From assembly GCA_963756115.1 (NCBI GenBank), contig CAVWMN010000003.1, positions 1,116,001 to 1,180,000 of the forward strand: a stretch of 64,000 bases of DNA, in the 5' to 3' direction. Positions 1 through 6,811 of the stretch are shown here, piece by piece. Source of the stretch: JTS-RE37 sp963756115. Its GTDB lineage: Bacteria; Bacteroidota; Bacteroidia; Flavobacteriales; Flavobacteriaceae. The notes under the pieces are model-generated. The model searched no databases. It worked only from the letters and a program-made list of their open reading frames with translations, and was not told the DNA's origin. Position 1 is the first letter of the stretch. The number at the start of each line of letters is the position of its first letter. Position numbers and translations under genes: made by a program.

Positions 1-401
1 GCATTGGAAATACTCGAATTGATCCTCACCGTCAGGGCCTCCATTTTTTTTGCTTCTTCCCGGAGCCATTCCTGCTTCTGCTCGTTCAGTTCCTTCCCGT
101 TCAGGATCTCATCGGGTTCAAACCTAGCACCGAAACCCTGCATCCATGACATCATGGACTCATTGGCTTCCTGGAGGTCTGCCAATGCACGGGCATATTT
201 TTGACCCTGCTTCGTACTGTCAACCCTGGGTTTTATTTCCGTGGCCAATTTGCCTATTGTTCCCATTTTAAGCATCATGGCATCATGCTGTGCCATAACA
301 GCTGACATCTGTGGGTTCTCACCGGATTCATTTTTTGATTCCCTGCAACTGCCGCAAAAAAGAAACACGGCTATTATAACAATCCATTTCGTAAAGGTCA
401 T
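1..401 (-). CDS. Small lipoprotein, partial (runs off the left edge)
   Basis: A reading frame on the minus strand opens with ATG at 401 and stays open to base 1, so the C-terminus is missing. The start reads MTFTKWIVIIAVFLFCGSCRES: a short hydrophobic segment followed by a Cys in a loose lipobox, so an envelope lipoprotein is likely. The rest is helical and charged, with Met-rich stretches (QHDAMMLKMG, MMSWMQGF). It resembles small flavobacterial lipoproteins often labelled 'viral A-type inclusion protein', a label that says nothing about function. It is divergent from the EamA gene. Identity is from memory of the family and function is unknown. Confidence 0.7.
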   Translation of the reverse strand, partial: MTFTKWIVIIAVFLFCGSCRESKNESGENPQMSAVMAQHDAMMLKMGTIGKLATEIKPRVDSTKQGQKYARALADLQEANESMMSWMQGFGARFEPDEILNGKELNEQKQEWLREEAKKMEALTVRINSSISN

Positions 402-492
402 ACTGCTTTATCTGGCTCTAAAAATACAAATTACCGGTTAGAAGTCATTTAAAATTGGCACTTTTGCCTGGATCTTTTGTAAAACGGGTAGA

Positions 493-1380
493 TTGACAAA
501 AAAGTGGCTTTATCTTCTTACCCTGGCCCTGATATGGGGATCCTCCTTTATCCTTATAAAGAAGGCACTTTTGGGCTTTTCGGCTGTACAGCTGGGAGGT
601 TTCCGAATCCTGATTGCCTCCCTTTTCCTGTTCATACTGGGTTTCAGTAGTTTACGAACCATTCAGCGGAAGGATTGGAAGTGGCTTTTTATTGCAGGGA
701 TTCTGAGTTCCTGCCTTCCCCCCTTTTTGTTTGCATTGGCCCAGACAGAGCTCGATAGTGGCGTGACTGCCATTTTCAATTCCCTTACCCCGCTGTTAAC
801 TGCCCTTGTAGGAGCGATACTTTTTGGTGCCTATGTCAGTATGCGACAGGTAGCAGGCGTTATTGTCGGGCTTTTGGGGACTACCTTGCTTATGCTCGCA
901 GGTTCACACCTGCATCCTGACCAGAATTATGGGTACACATTTTTCATATTTATATCAGCGCTGGGCTATGCGTTCAACATCAACATAATAAAGCGGCATC
1001 TTTTCCACCTGAGCCCCGTTGCCATTACCACAGCTAGTTTCGGGGCGGCGATCCTCCCAACCTTACTTTTATTGATGACATCTGATATAAGTAGCATTGA
1101 ATGGTCCCGGGAACAGCTGCTCATCCCAACAGCCTGTTTGTTCATCCTCGCCATTTTAGGAACCGGTATCGCCAATATCCTCTTCAATAAACTGATCAAA
1201 ATATCAAGTCCCGTCTATGCAGCGTCTGTAACGTATCTGATACCCCTGGTTGCCGTCCTGTGGGGCCTGGGCGATGGGGAAGTTATCAGTTTACTCCAGC
1301 TTTTAGGGGGTTTGATCATCCTTTTCGGGGTATATCTGGTAAACAGGAAAAACAAAAAAGCCGAAAATGGAAGGCCTTAA
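493..1380 (+). CDS. EamA/DMT-family transporter
   Basis: A 295-residue, very hydrophobic protein with about ten membrane segments arranged as two EamA repeats. The N-terminal LIWGSSFILIKKAL and the second-half start YGYTFFIFISALGYAFNINIIKR are typical of the drug/metabolite transporter superfamily. Such inner-membrane proteins export or exchange amino acids or other small metabolites; the substrate cannot be read from sequence. The start is TTG: the in-frame stop at 439-441 leaves no ATG upstream, and the segment after this TTG begins exactly where family members begin. It stands alone, divergent from the lipoprotein gene. Confidence 0.9.
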   Translation: MTKKWLYLLTLALIWGSSFILIKKALLGFSAVQLGGFRILIASLFLFILGFSSLRTIQRKDWKWLFIAGILSSCLPPFLFALAQTELDSGVTAIFNSLTPLLTALVGAILFGAYVSMRQVAGVIVGLLGTTLLMLAGSHLHPDQNYGYTFFIFISALGYAFNINIIKRHLFHLSPVAITTASFGAAILPTLLLLMTSDISSIEWSREQLLIPTACLFILAILGTGIANILFNKLIKISSPVYAASVTYLIPLVAVLWGLGDGEVISLLQLLGGLIILFGVYLVNRKNKKAENGRP

Positions 1381-1525
1381 GCAGGGATAACGGGCAGGCT
1401 ACTCACTGGCGAGCCGTAAAAAATCAAACAACTGTACTGGGTTGCGGGGTTGCTTTAACACGAAATTTATGGGATTATTCATCAGGATTGAGTATTTTCA
1501 GGGGTAGAAAGTAAAATAATACTAA

Positions 1526-1990
1526 ATGAAACAATTTGCACTTCCCATCCGGTTTGGAATTGCGACCAGCGGATCCCTGATCGCATATTTTCTGATCCTA
1601 TCTTTATTTGGCTTGCATACGAACGTATTTTATAGCCTTTTTAATGGGGTGATCACCGGTTTCGGGATTTATGAAGCCATAAAATATTTCCGCCTCCAGG
1701 CAGGCGAAAACTTCAATTATGGTATGGGATTTACGGCTGGGATGGTTACTGGTTTTATCGCCACTTTGATTTTTACCCTCTTCTTCGCATTTTATTCCAC
1801 TGAACTCAATACGGGGTTTCTGGAGGAATTGTCAACCGTATTTTTTAAGGATTTTGAGAACTTCGTTGGTATCGTGTTCTTCACTGTTGCCATTATGGGT
1901 TTTGCAACAACGCTGGTGCTTACCTTGTCCTTTATGCAACTTTTTAAAAGCTCCAAGAACCTCAAGAAAAAATCGGCCCAAAATCTTTAA
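1526..1990 (+). CDS. DUF4199-like integral membrane protein
   Basis: A 154-residue protein with four predicted membrane segments (about residues 8-27, 33-50, 66-90 and 112-136) and a basic cytoplasmic tail ending KSSKNLKKKSAQ. The Gly-rich second and third helices and overall size fit DUF4199, a Bacteroidetes membrane family of unknown role that often sits near glycosyltransferases or ribosomal genes. It ends just before the rplU promoter, so it is probably transcribed separately. The family call is by resemblance only. Confidence 0.7.
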   Translation: MKQFALPIRFGIATSGSLIAYFLILSLFGLHTNVFYSLFNGVITGFGIYEAIKYFRLQAGENFNYGMGFTAGMVTGFIATLIFTLFFAFYSTELNTGFLEELSTVFFKDFENFVGIVFFTVAIMGFATTLVLTLSFMQLFKSSKNLKKKSAQNL

Positions 1991-1996
1991 TTTCAC

Positions 1997-2026
1997 TTGC
2001 GGATTCCCATTTTAGCAGTATATTTG
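1997..2026 (+). promoter_or_regulatory. Promoter of rplU-rpmA
   Basis: TTG at 1997-1999 and TATATTTG at 2019-2026 are separated by 19 bases. This matches the Bacteroidetes primary sigma pattern (-33 TTG, -7 TAnnTTTG) and is the best-formed such promoter in the window. Transcription would begin near 2032. Confidence 0.8.
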
Positions 2027-2030
2027 CACC

Positions 2031-2082
2031 CTCCTATGCGATACCTTGTGTATGACATAGGAGCAAATACCCGATAGACGGG
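2031..2082 (+). promoter_or_regulatory. Structured leader of rplU (candidate autoregulatory RNA)
   Basis: The predicted transcript starts with a long stem-loop. CTCCTATG (2031-2038) pairs perfectly with CATAGGAG (2056-2063), and inside it ATAC (2041-2044) pairs with GTAT (2050-2053) around a 5-base loop, leaving a 2x2 internal loop. A second small hairpin, CCCG-ATAGA-CGGG, follows at 2070-2082. Ribosomal protein leaders often bind the encoded protein; that role is inference here. It could instead protect the 5' end of the mRNA. Confidence 0.55.
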
Positions 2083-2108
2083 CACTAAAAAACATAAATA
2101 TACAAGCT

Positions 2109-2948
2109 ATGTATGCAATTGTAGAGATAGCAGGGCAGCAATTTAAAGTTGCGAAAGACCAGAAAGTGTATGTTCACCGGTTACAGGAAGACGAAGGGAA
2201 AAAGGTAACTTTTGACAGCGTCCTTTTGATCGAAGACGGTTCGGACATCACCATCGGCGCCCCGGCTATAGACGGCGCGGCAGTTGAAGCCAAAGTCGTG
2301 CAGCATCTAAAGGGCGACAAGGTAATCGTCTTTAAGAAAAAGAGGCGAAAAGGTTACCGAAAGAAAAACGGACACCGTCAGTACCTTACAGAATTGGTCA
2401 TCGACAGTATTATTGCTTCAGGTGCCAAAAAAGCGACGAAAAAAGAGGAGCCCAAAAAGGCGTCTCCTAAAGCCGCGGAACCCAAAACCAAACAGGCTCC
2501 TGTTGAAGTTTCTGCAGCGTCCAAACCCAAAGCAGAAAAGGAAGCTGTTAAAAAAGCAATTTCAAAAGATGTTTCCAAGGAAGCAGCACCGAAAAAACCT
2601 GTAGCTGAGACACGGATAACCGGGAATGAGGTTGAGGTGAGTGAAAATTTGGTGACCCGTGCCGAACACCGGGCTGAAGATCAGCACATAGAAATCAATG
2701 TGGATAAATTGCTCCACAGCATCGGAACAGCAACAAAAGCTGAAGCCGATGACCTGAAGGAGATAAACGGTATCGGACCGGCTTATGAAAAGAAGCTGAA
2801 CGATATCGGAATCTATACATATGAACAGATCAGTAAATTGAAAGCCGCTGACAAAGATGAATTATCCGCTTTGGAAGGTATTACCCGGGAGAAGATCGAA
2901 TCTGAAGAGTGGGTAAAACAGGCCAAGGATTTACTAAAGAAAAAATAA
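2109..2948 (+). CDS. rplU: 50S ribosomal protein L21 with C-terminal helix-hairpin-helix extension
   Basis: Residues 1-105 are a complete L21 (MYAIVEIAGQQFKVAKDQ, KKKRRKGYRKKNGHRQ), which binds 23S rRNA in the large subunit. The other 170 residues are not part of ordinary L21, which is about 103 residues long. They comprise a Lys/Ala/Pro-rich linker (about 108-200) and a helix-hairpin-helix-like domain (about 218-279) containing LKEINGIGPAYEKKLNDIG. Similar extended L21 proteins occur in Flavobacteriaceae. The tail may add a nucleic-acid contact, which is inference. It is followed 27 bases later by rpmA in the usual rplU-rpmA operon. Confidence 0.95.
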   Translation: MYAIVEIAGQQFKVAKDQKVYVHRLQEDEGKKVTFDSVLLIEDGSDITIGAPAIDGAAVEAKVVQHLKGDKVIVFKKKRRKGYRKKNGHRQYLTELVIDSIIASGAKKATKKEEPKKASPKAAEPKTKQAPVEVSAASKPKAEKEAVKKAISKDVSKEAAPKKPVAETRITGNEVEVSENLVTRAEHRAEDQHIEINVDKLLHSIGTATKAEADDLKEINGIGPAYEKKLNDIGIYTYEQISKLKAADKDELSALEGITREKIESEEWVKQAKDLLKKK

Positions 2949-2975
2949 GATTAACACTTTTTAAATTATAAACCC

Positions 2976-3254
2976 ATGGCGCATAAAAAAGGAGTAGGTA
3001 GTTCCAAAAACGGCAGGGAGTCAGAATCCAAACGCTTGGGAGTTAAGATCTTTGGAGGTCAGGCTGCCACAGCTGGTAACATCATTGTAAGACAACGTGG
3101 AACGAAACACAATCCGGGTGAAAATGTTTACCTGGGGAAAGACCATACATTGCATGCCAAAGTAGACGGCCTCGTAAAGTTTCAAAAAAAGCTGGCGGGA
3201 AATCATTTGTTTCCATTGAACCTTTTGATGCCTGAAGAATCCGGTAACACTTAA
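2976..3254 (+). CDS. rpmA: 50S ribosomal protein L27, C-terminus frameshifted
   Basis: MAHKKGVGSSKNGRESESKR is the classic L27 start; L27 sits near the peptidyl-transferase centre. Residues 1-72 match the family, but the annotated frame then runs into LAGNHLFPLNLL and stops after 92 residues. Reading -1 from the A7 run at 3184-3190 gives AGGKSFVSIEPFDA and a TGA at 3233-3235. That yields 86 residues with the conserved L27 ending. The run is phased as A-AAA-AAG (3185-3191), a known slippery heptamer. A missing base in the sequence, a true mutation or programmed frameshifting are all possible; a sequence error is simplest. Confidence 0.93.
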   Translation: MAHKKGVGSSKNGRESESKRLGVKIFGGQAATAGNIIVRQRGTKHNPGENVYLGKDHTLHAKVDGLVKFQKKLAGNHLFPLNLLMPEESGNT

Positions 3255-3297
3255 TTAAAAAACCCGTTCTTTTTACAGAACGGGTTTTTTAATTTTA
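3255..3297. terminator. Bidirectional rho-independent terminator (rpmA / ahcY)
   Basis: AAAAAACCCGTTCT (3257-3270) pairs perfectly with AGAACGGGTTTTTT (3277-3290) around a 6-base loop. T-runs flank both sides, so it can end transcripts from rpmA on the plus strand and ahcY on the minus strand. Confidence 0.92.
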
Positions 3298-3319
3298 ATA
3301 CCTATGGCTACAGCGATTG

Positions 3320-4636
3320 CTAATACCTGTAATACTCCGGCTTAAAAGGTCCTTTTTGCGGCACCCCGATATAATCAGCTTGTTCAGCATTAAGCTCAGT
3401 TAGTTCCGCACTAAGTCGGGATAAGTGTAACCGGGCTACTTTTTCATCCAGGTGCTTCGGTAACATATATACCTCGTTCTCATACCGGTCATGGTTTTTC
3501 CATAACTCAATTTGCGCCAGTGTCTGATTGGTAAATGAATTGCTCATTACAAAACTGGGGTGCCCTGTTGCACAACCCAGATTCACCAGTCGACCTTCCG
3601 CCAGGACAATGAGATCCTTGCCATCAAGGGTGTATTTGTCTACCTGTGGTTTGATCTCATCCTTGGATTGGCCGTGGTGTTCGTTTAACCAGGCCATATC
3701 GATCTCATTGTCGAAATGTCCGATATTGCAAAGGATGGCTTTATCGCGCATGGCCTTAAAATGTTCCGCCCGGATGATGTCCTTGTTCCCGGTGGCGGTG
3801 ATCACGATATCGGCGTTCTGGATCACGGTTTCCAGCTTTTTAACTTCAAAACCGTCCATGCAGGCCTGCAGGGCACAGATGGGGTCTATTTCCGTAACGG
3901 TAACAATTGCCCCGGCTCCCCGGAAGGACGCAGCCGTGCCTTTGCCTACATCCCCGTAACCAGCAACCACTACCCTTTTTCCCGCCAGCATGGTATCTGT
4001 AGCACGCCGTATGGCATCAACAGCACTTTCCCGGCAACCATATTTGTTGTCGAATTTTGATTTGGTGACGGAATCATTTACATTGATCACCGGCATCGGT
4101 AAGGTTCCTTTCTTCACCCTGTCATACAGGCGGTGAACCCCGGTTGTTGTTTCTTCTGAAATCCCTTTAATTCCTGCTGCCAATTCGGAATACCTGTCCA
4201 GTACCATATTCGTAAGGTCGCCTCCGTCATCCAGGATCATATTTAAAGGCTGCCGATTCTCCCCAAAGAACAGGGTCTGCTCTATACACCAGTCGAATTC
4301 CTTTTCAGTCATTCCTTTCCATGCGTAAACCGGAATACCGGCAGCTGCTATTGCTGCCGCGGCATGATCTTGTGTGGAAAAAATATTACAGGAACTCCAG
4401 GTTACCTCCGCACCAAGGGCTACGAGTGTTTCGATTAACACCGCAGTCTGAATCGTCATGTGGAGGCATCCGGCAATCCGTGCCCCTTTTAGGGGTAATT
4501 CTTTACCAAATTCTTCCCGTAAAGCCATCAGGCCAGGCATTTCAGCTTCCGCTAAAGAAATTTCCTTTCTCCCCCAGGCTGCAAGGGAAATATCTTTCAC
4601 TTTATAGGGGACATATGCCATTGTTTTCGTATTCAT
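3320..4636 (-). CDS. ahcY: Adenosylhomocysteinase
   Basis: Hydrolyses S-adenosylhomocysteine to adenosine and homocysteine in the cytosol, clearing the inhibitor made by methyltransferases. The 438-residue length is normal. Visible marks are the substrate region CNIFSTQDHAAAAIA (about 83-97), the NAD-binding loop GYGDVGKG (226-233), GHPSFVMSNSFTNQTLAQ and the diagnostic C-terminal KPEYYRY. The start is ATG at 4636. The gene is monocistronic, ends at the shared terminator and is divergent from the phosphopantetheinyl transferase gene. I saw no SAH riboswitch upstream. Confidence 0.98.
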   Translation of the reverse strand: MNTKTMAYVPYKVKDISLAAWGRKEISLAEAEMPGLMALREEFGKELPLKGARIAGCLHMTIQTAVLIETLVALGAEVTWSSCNIFSTQDHAAAAIAAAGIPVYAWKGMTEKEFDWCIEQTLFFGENRQPLNMILDDGGDLTNMVLDRYSELAAGIKGISEETTTGVHRLYDRVKKGTLPMPVINVNDSVTKSKFDNKYGCRESAVDAIRRATDTMLAGKRVVVAGYGDVGKGTAASFRGAGAIVTVTEIDPICALQACMDGFEVKKLETVIQNADIVITATGNKDIIRAEHFKAMRDKAILCNIGHFDNEIDMAWLNEHHGQSKDEIKPQVDKYTLDGKDLIVLAEGRLVNLGCATGHPSFVMSNSFTNQTLAQIELWKNHDRYENEVYMLPKHLDEKVARLHLSRLSAELTELNAEQADYIGVPQKGPFKPEYYRY

Positions 4637-4718
4637 ATCTTTTTTTATTTTACTTTCGTTTTACTATAGTAATGCTGCTTTAACCGGCTGTAAAGATAGT
4701 AATAACTTAAATAATGAC

Positions 4719-5357
4719 GTGGCTCTTTATAAAACCATAACAGTCTCACCATTCACAAGGGTCTATATCTGGAAGGTTACTGAATCGGAATCCAATCTTT
4801 CCAGTGGCATAGATCTTACACCCAACTGCGCAGCACGATTAAAGGGCATGAAATCTGAATTACACCGCAGGGCTTTTTTGAGTATCCGCCATCTGATGGC
4901 AGAAGCGGGATACCAGGACCGGGATCTGTATTATGATGAGGCTGGAAAGCCCCATCTGACAGACGGGGCACACATTTCCATAACGCACTCTAACCATTTT
5001 ACGGGGATAATAATCAGCGCTTCACAGGAAGTAGGTATCGACATTGAAAAACAGCGGGATAAAATATTGCGGATAGCACATAAATTTACGCCGATTGAAG
5101 AATACAGTACTATAGCCAACCGGGAAGCCCTTGTACGGAAACTGACAATTGTTTGGGGAGCGAAAGAAGCCCTGTATAAAATTTATACTACCCATGGCTT
5201 AAGCTTCCTGCACCATATTGTGATAGAAGATTTTGAGATGAACAATACAACAAATACAACCGGGGAGATCATTTACCACGGGAGGTCCACAACCTATAGC
5301 ATTTCTTTCCTGGAGTTTGATGATTTTACGTGTGTCTATGCTATTAAGAATGCCTAG
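4719..5357 (+). CDS. 4'-phosphopantetheinyl transferase family protein
   Basis: Transfers phosphopantetheine from CoA to a conserved Ser of acyl or peptidyl carrier proteins. The 212-residue Sfp-like protein has both signature motifs: VGIDIEKQRDKI (about 106-117) with the Mg-binding Asp, and WGAKEALYK (about 146-154). The start is GTG at 4719; the nearby ATG at 4714 is in another frame. There is no polyketide or NRPS cluster in the window, so the carrier-protein partner is unknown and housekeeping ACP activation is possible. Its position beside ahcY is common in Flavobacteriaceae. Confidence 0.88.
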   Translation: MALYKTITVSPFTRVYIWKVTESESNLSSGIDLTPNCAARLKGMKSELHRRAFLSIRHLMAEAGYQDRDLYYDEAGKPHLTDGAHISITHSNHFTGIIISASQEVGIDIEKQRDKILRIAHKFTPIEEYSTIANREALVRKLTIVWGAKEALYKIYTTHGLSFLHHIVIEDFEMNNTTNTTGEIIYHGRSTTYSISFLEFDDFTCVYAIKNA

Positions 5358-5407
5358 AAGCGGACATGGTTCCAAGCTATCCCGGTACGAACAAGATAAT
5401 CCATAAC

Positions 5408-5668
5408 ATGAATATTTCAGTAGAACTAACACTTACCCCTTTGCAGGATTCCTATGAAGGGCATGTAATTGAATTTATAAAGAAACTCCGTGATTCGGGT
5501 CTTAAAGTCCGGGAAAATCCTTTGAGCACCCAGGTATATGGGGATTTTGATATAGTGATGCCGATACTCGAGGCAGAAATTAGAACTGCATTCTTACTGA
5601 TGGACCGTGGGTTGCTGTACCTTAAAATTGTAAAGGGTGACCGTAGTGCCTATGAACCCGATTTTTGA
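5408..5668 (+). CDS. Thiamine-binding protein, MTH1187/YkoF-like
   Basis: An 86-residue protein starting MNISVELTLTPLQDSYEG and containing the pattern of the small ferredoxin-fold YkoF/MTH1187 family (FIKKLRDSGLKVRENPLSTQVYGDFD). These cytosolic proteins bind thiamine or related heterocycles. I chose ATG 5408 over the upstream ATG at 5366 because the family begins at this Met. The 3' end overlaps the next gene (start 5652), which indicates translational coupling with the PnuC-type transporter. A thiamine-linked role fits that neighbour and the TPP riboswitch 8 kb downstream, but ligand identity is inference. Confidence 0.75.
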   Translation: MNISVELTLTPLQDSYEGHVIEFIKKLRDSGLKVRENPLSTQVYGDFDIVMPILEAEIRTAFLLMDRGLLYLKIVKGDRSAYEPDF

Positions 5669-6284
5669 TTTTTTCCTGGATCCGTACATTGACCGCAGCG
5701 CATACCTGATCGTTCTGGAGGCCGTTGCTCTCTTTACCGGGATTGCCAGTGTAATCTATGCCAAAAAGGAAAATATTCTGGTTTATCCTACCGGGCTGGT
5801 CGCTACCCTCATCACAATGTATATATTCCTGGTGGACCAGCTACTGGGAGATATGATGATCAACCTGTATTATTCCATAATGAGCATCTATGGGTGGTGG
5901 AATTGGGCGCGGGTAAATAACGATAAAAAGGTAGTGCAGATTTCCAGGACCAACGGAAGGGAAAAAATAATCGGGGTTGGATTGTTTGTGCTTACCGTCC
6001 TGATTACCTATTCGGTTTACAGGATATTTGGCAAGCAAATCAACCTGTCCAATTATATTGATATGTTAACGTCCGGTTTGTTTTTTACAGCCATGTGGTA
6101 CATGGCGAATAAAAAACTGGAGAATTGGACCTTATGGATCATTGCCGACATCATTACGGTTCCGTTATACGCCTACAGGGGCTGGGGGATGCTTTCCCTT
6201 CAATACCTTATCTTTACGGTTCTGGCAATACAGGGTTATATCGCATGGAAAAAGAACTTGAACAACATCCCTCAGATATCCTGA
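5652..6284 (+). CDS. PnuC/PnuT-family vitamin transporter
   Basis: A 210-residue inner-membrane protein with about seven hydrophobic segments. It carries family features such as VIYAKKENILVYPTGLVAT, NLYYSIMSIYGWWNW and WIIADIITVPLYAYRG. PnuC homologues move nicotinamide riboside by facilitated diffusion; PnuT homologues move thiamine. The upstream overlap with a thiamine-binding protein argues for thiamine, while the downstream overlap with a NadR-like kinase argues for nicotinamide riboside. The start is ATG 5652; GTG 5637 and GTG 5646 are possible but would deepen the overlap. Confidence 0.88.
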   Translation: MNPIFDFFLDPYIDRSAYLIVLEAVALFTGIASVIYAKKENILVYPTGLVATLITMYIFLVDQLLGDMMINLYYSIMSIYGWWNWARVNNDKKVVQISRTNGREKIIGVGLFVLTVLITYSVYRIFGKQINLSNYIDMLTSGLFFTAMWYMANKKLENWTLWIIADIITVPLYAYRGWGMLSLQYLIFTVLAIQGYIAWKKNLNNIPQIS

Positions 6285-6811
6285 AAATAGTCGTATTTGG
6301 CCCGGAATCTACTGGCAAGACCACCTTGTCACAACAATTGGCTCGACATTATAATACGGTCTGGGTACCGGAATACGCCCGTCAGTACCTGCAGGAGAAA
6401 TGGAACAATGAACGGAAGCCCTGTGAACCCAAGGACCTGCTGCCGATTGCCAAAGGGCAGATGAGGATGGAAAATGAACTGACTACAAAAGCTGGTGACA
6501 TCCTTATTTGTGATACGGACCTGCTCGAAACAAAGGTGTATTCAGAGGCCTATTATCTCGGATTTTGTGATCCGCTTCTTGAGAAATATGCAATACAAAA
6601 TTCGTATGACCTCTACCTCCTGACTTATATCGATGTCCCCTGGGAAAAGGATGATCTCCGCGATAAACCCCGGGAGCGTGAGCTTATGTTTGGGTATTTT
6701 AAGGAAACACTTGAAAAATATAACAGGAATTTTGTTACTTTAAAAGGAAGCAAACAGGCACGCCTGGAACAGGCAATTAATACGATAGATAATTTGGAAA
6801 AAAATGGGTGA
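6245..6811 (+). CDS. NadR-like P-loop nucleoside (vitamin) kinase
   Basis: A 188-residue P-loop protein with Walker A GPESTGKT (residues 19-26), VPEYARQYLQE and ICDTDLLETKVYSEAY. This resembles the ribosylnicotinamide kinase domain of NadR without its adenylyltransferase and repressor domains. Phosphorylation by such a kinase traps a vitamin brought in by a PnuC-type channel. The start is ATG 6245, inside the end of the transporter gene (40-base overlap); the open frame extends further upstream but without family resemblance. The last bases overlap the DUF4301 start. Whether it acts on nicotinamide riboside or a thiamine moiety is open. Confidence 0.85.
   Translation: MEKELEQHPSDILKIVVFGPESTGKTTLSQQLARHYNTVWVPEYARQYLQEKWNNERKPCEPKDLLPIAKGQMRMENELTTKAGDILICDTDLLETKVYSEAYYLGFCDPLLEKYAIQNSYDLYLLTYIDVPWEKDDLRDKPRERELMFGYFKETLEKYNRNFVTLKGSKQARLEQAINTIDNLEKNG

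Noticed and set aside
456..467. TGGCAC followed by TTGC upstream of the EamA gene, like a sigma-54 promoter
   Set aside because: The G-to-C distance is 9 instead of 12 bases, so it cannot be a -24/-12 element.
2413..2604. A second open frame inside rplU coding for a Lys/Arg/Pro-rich peptide
   Set aside because: It is the shifted reading of the low-complexity linker of L21; the L21 frame runs through it and there is no separate start signal.
3528..4060. Two plus-strand open frames opposite ahcY
   Set aside because: They are antisense to a fully conserved enzyme gene and show no domain likeness.
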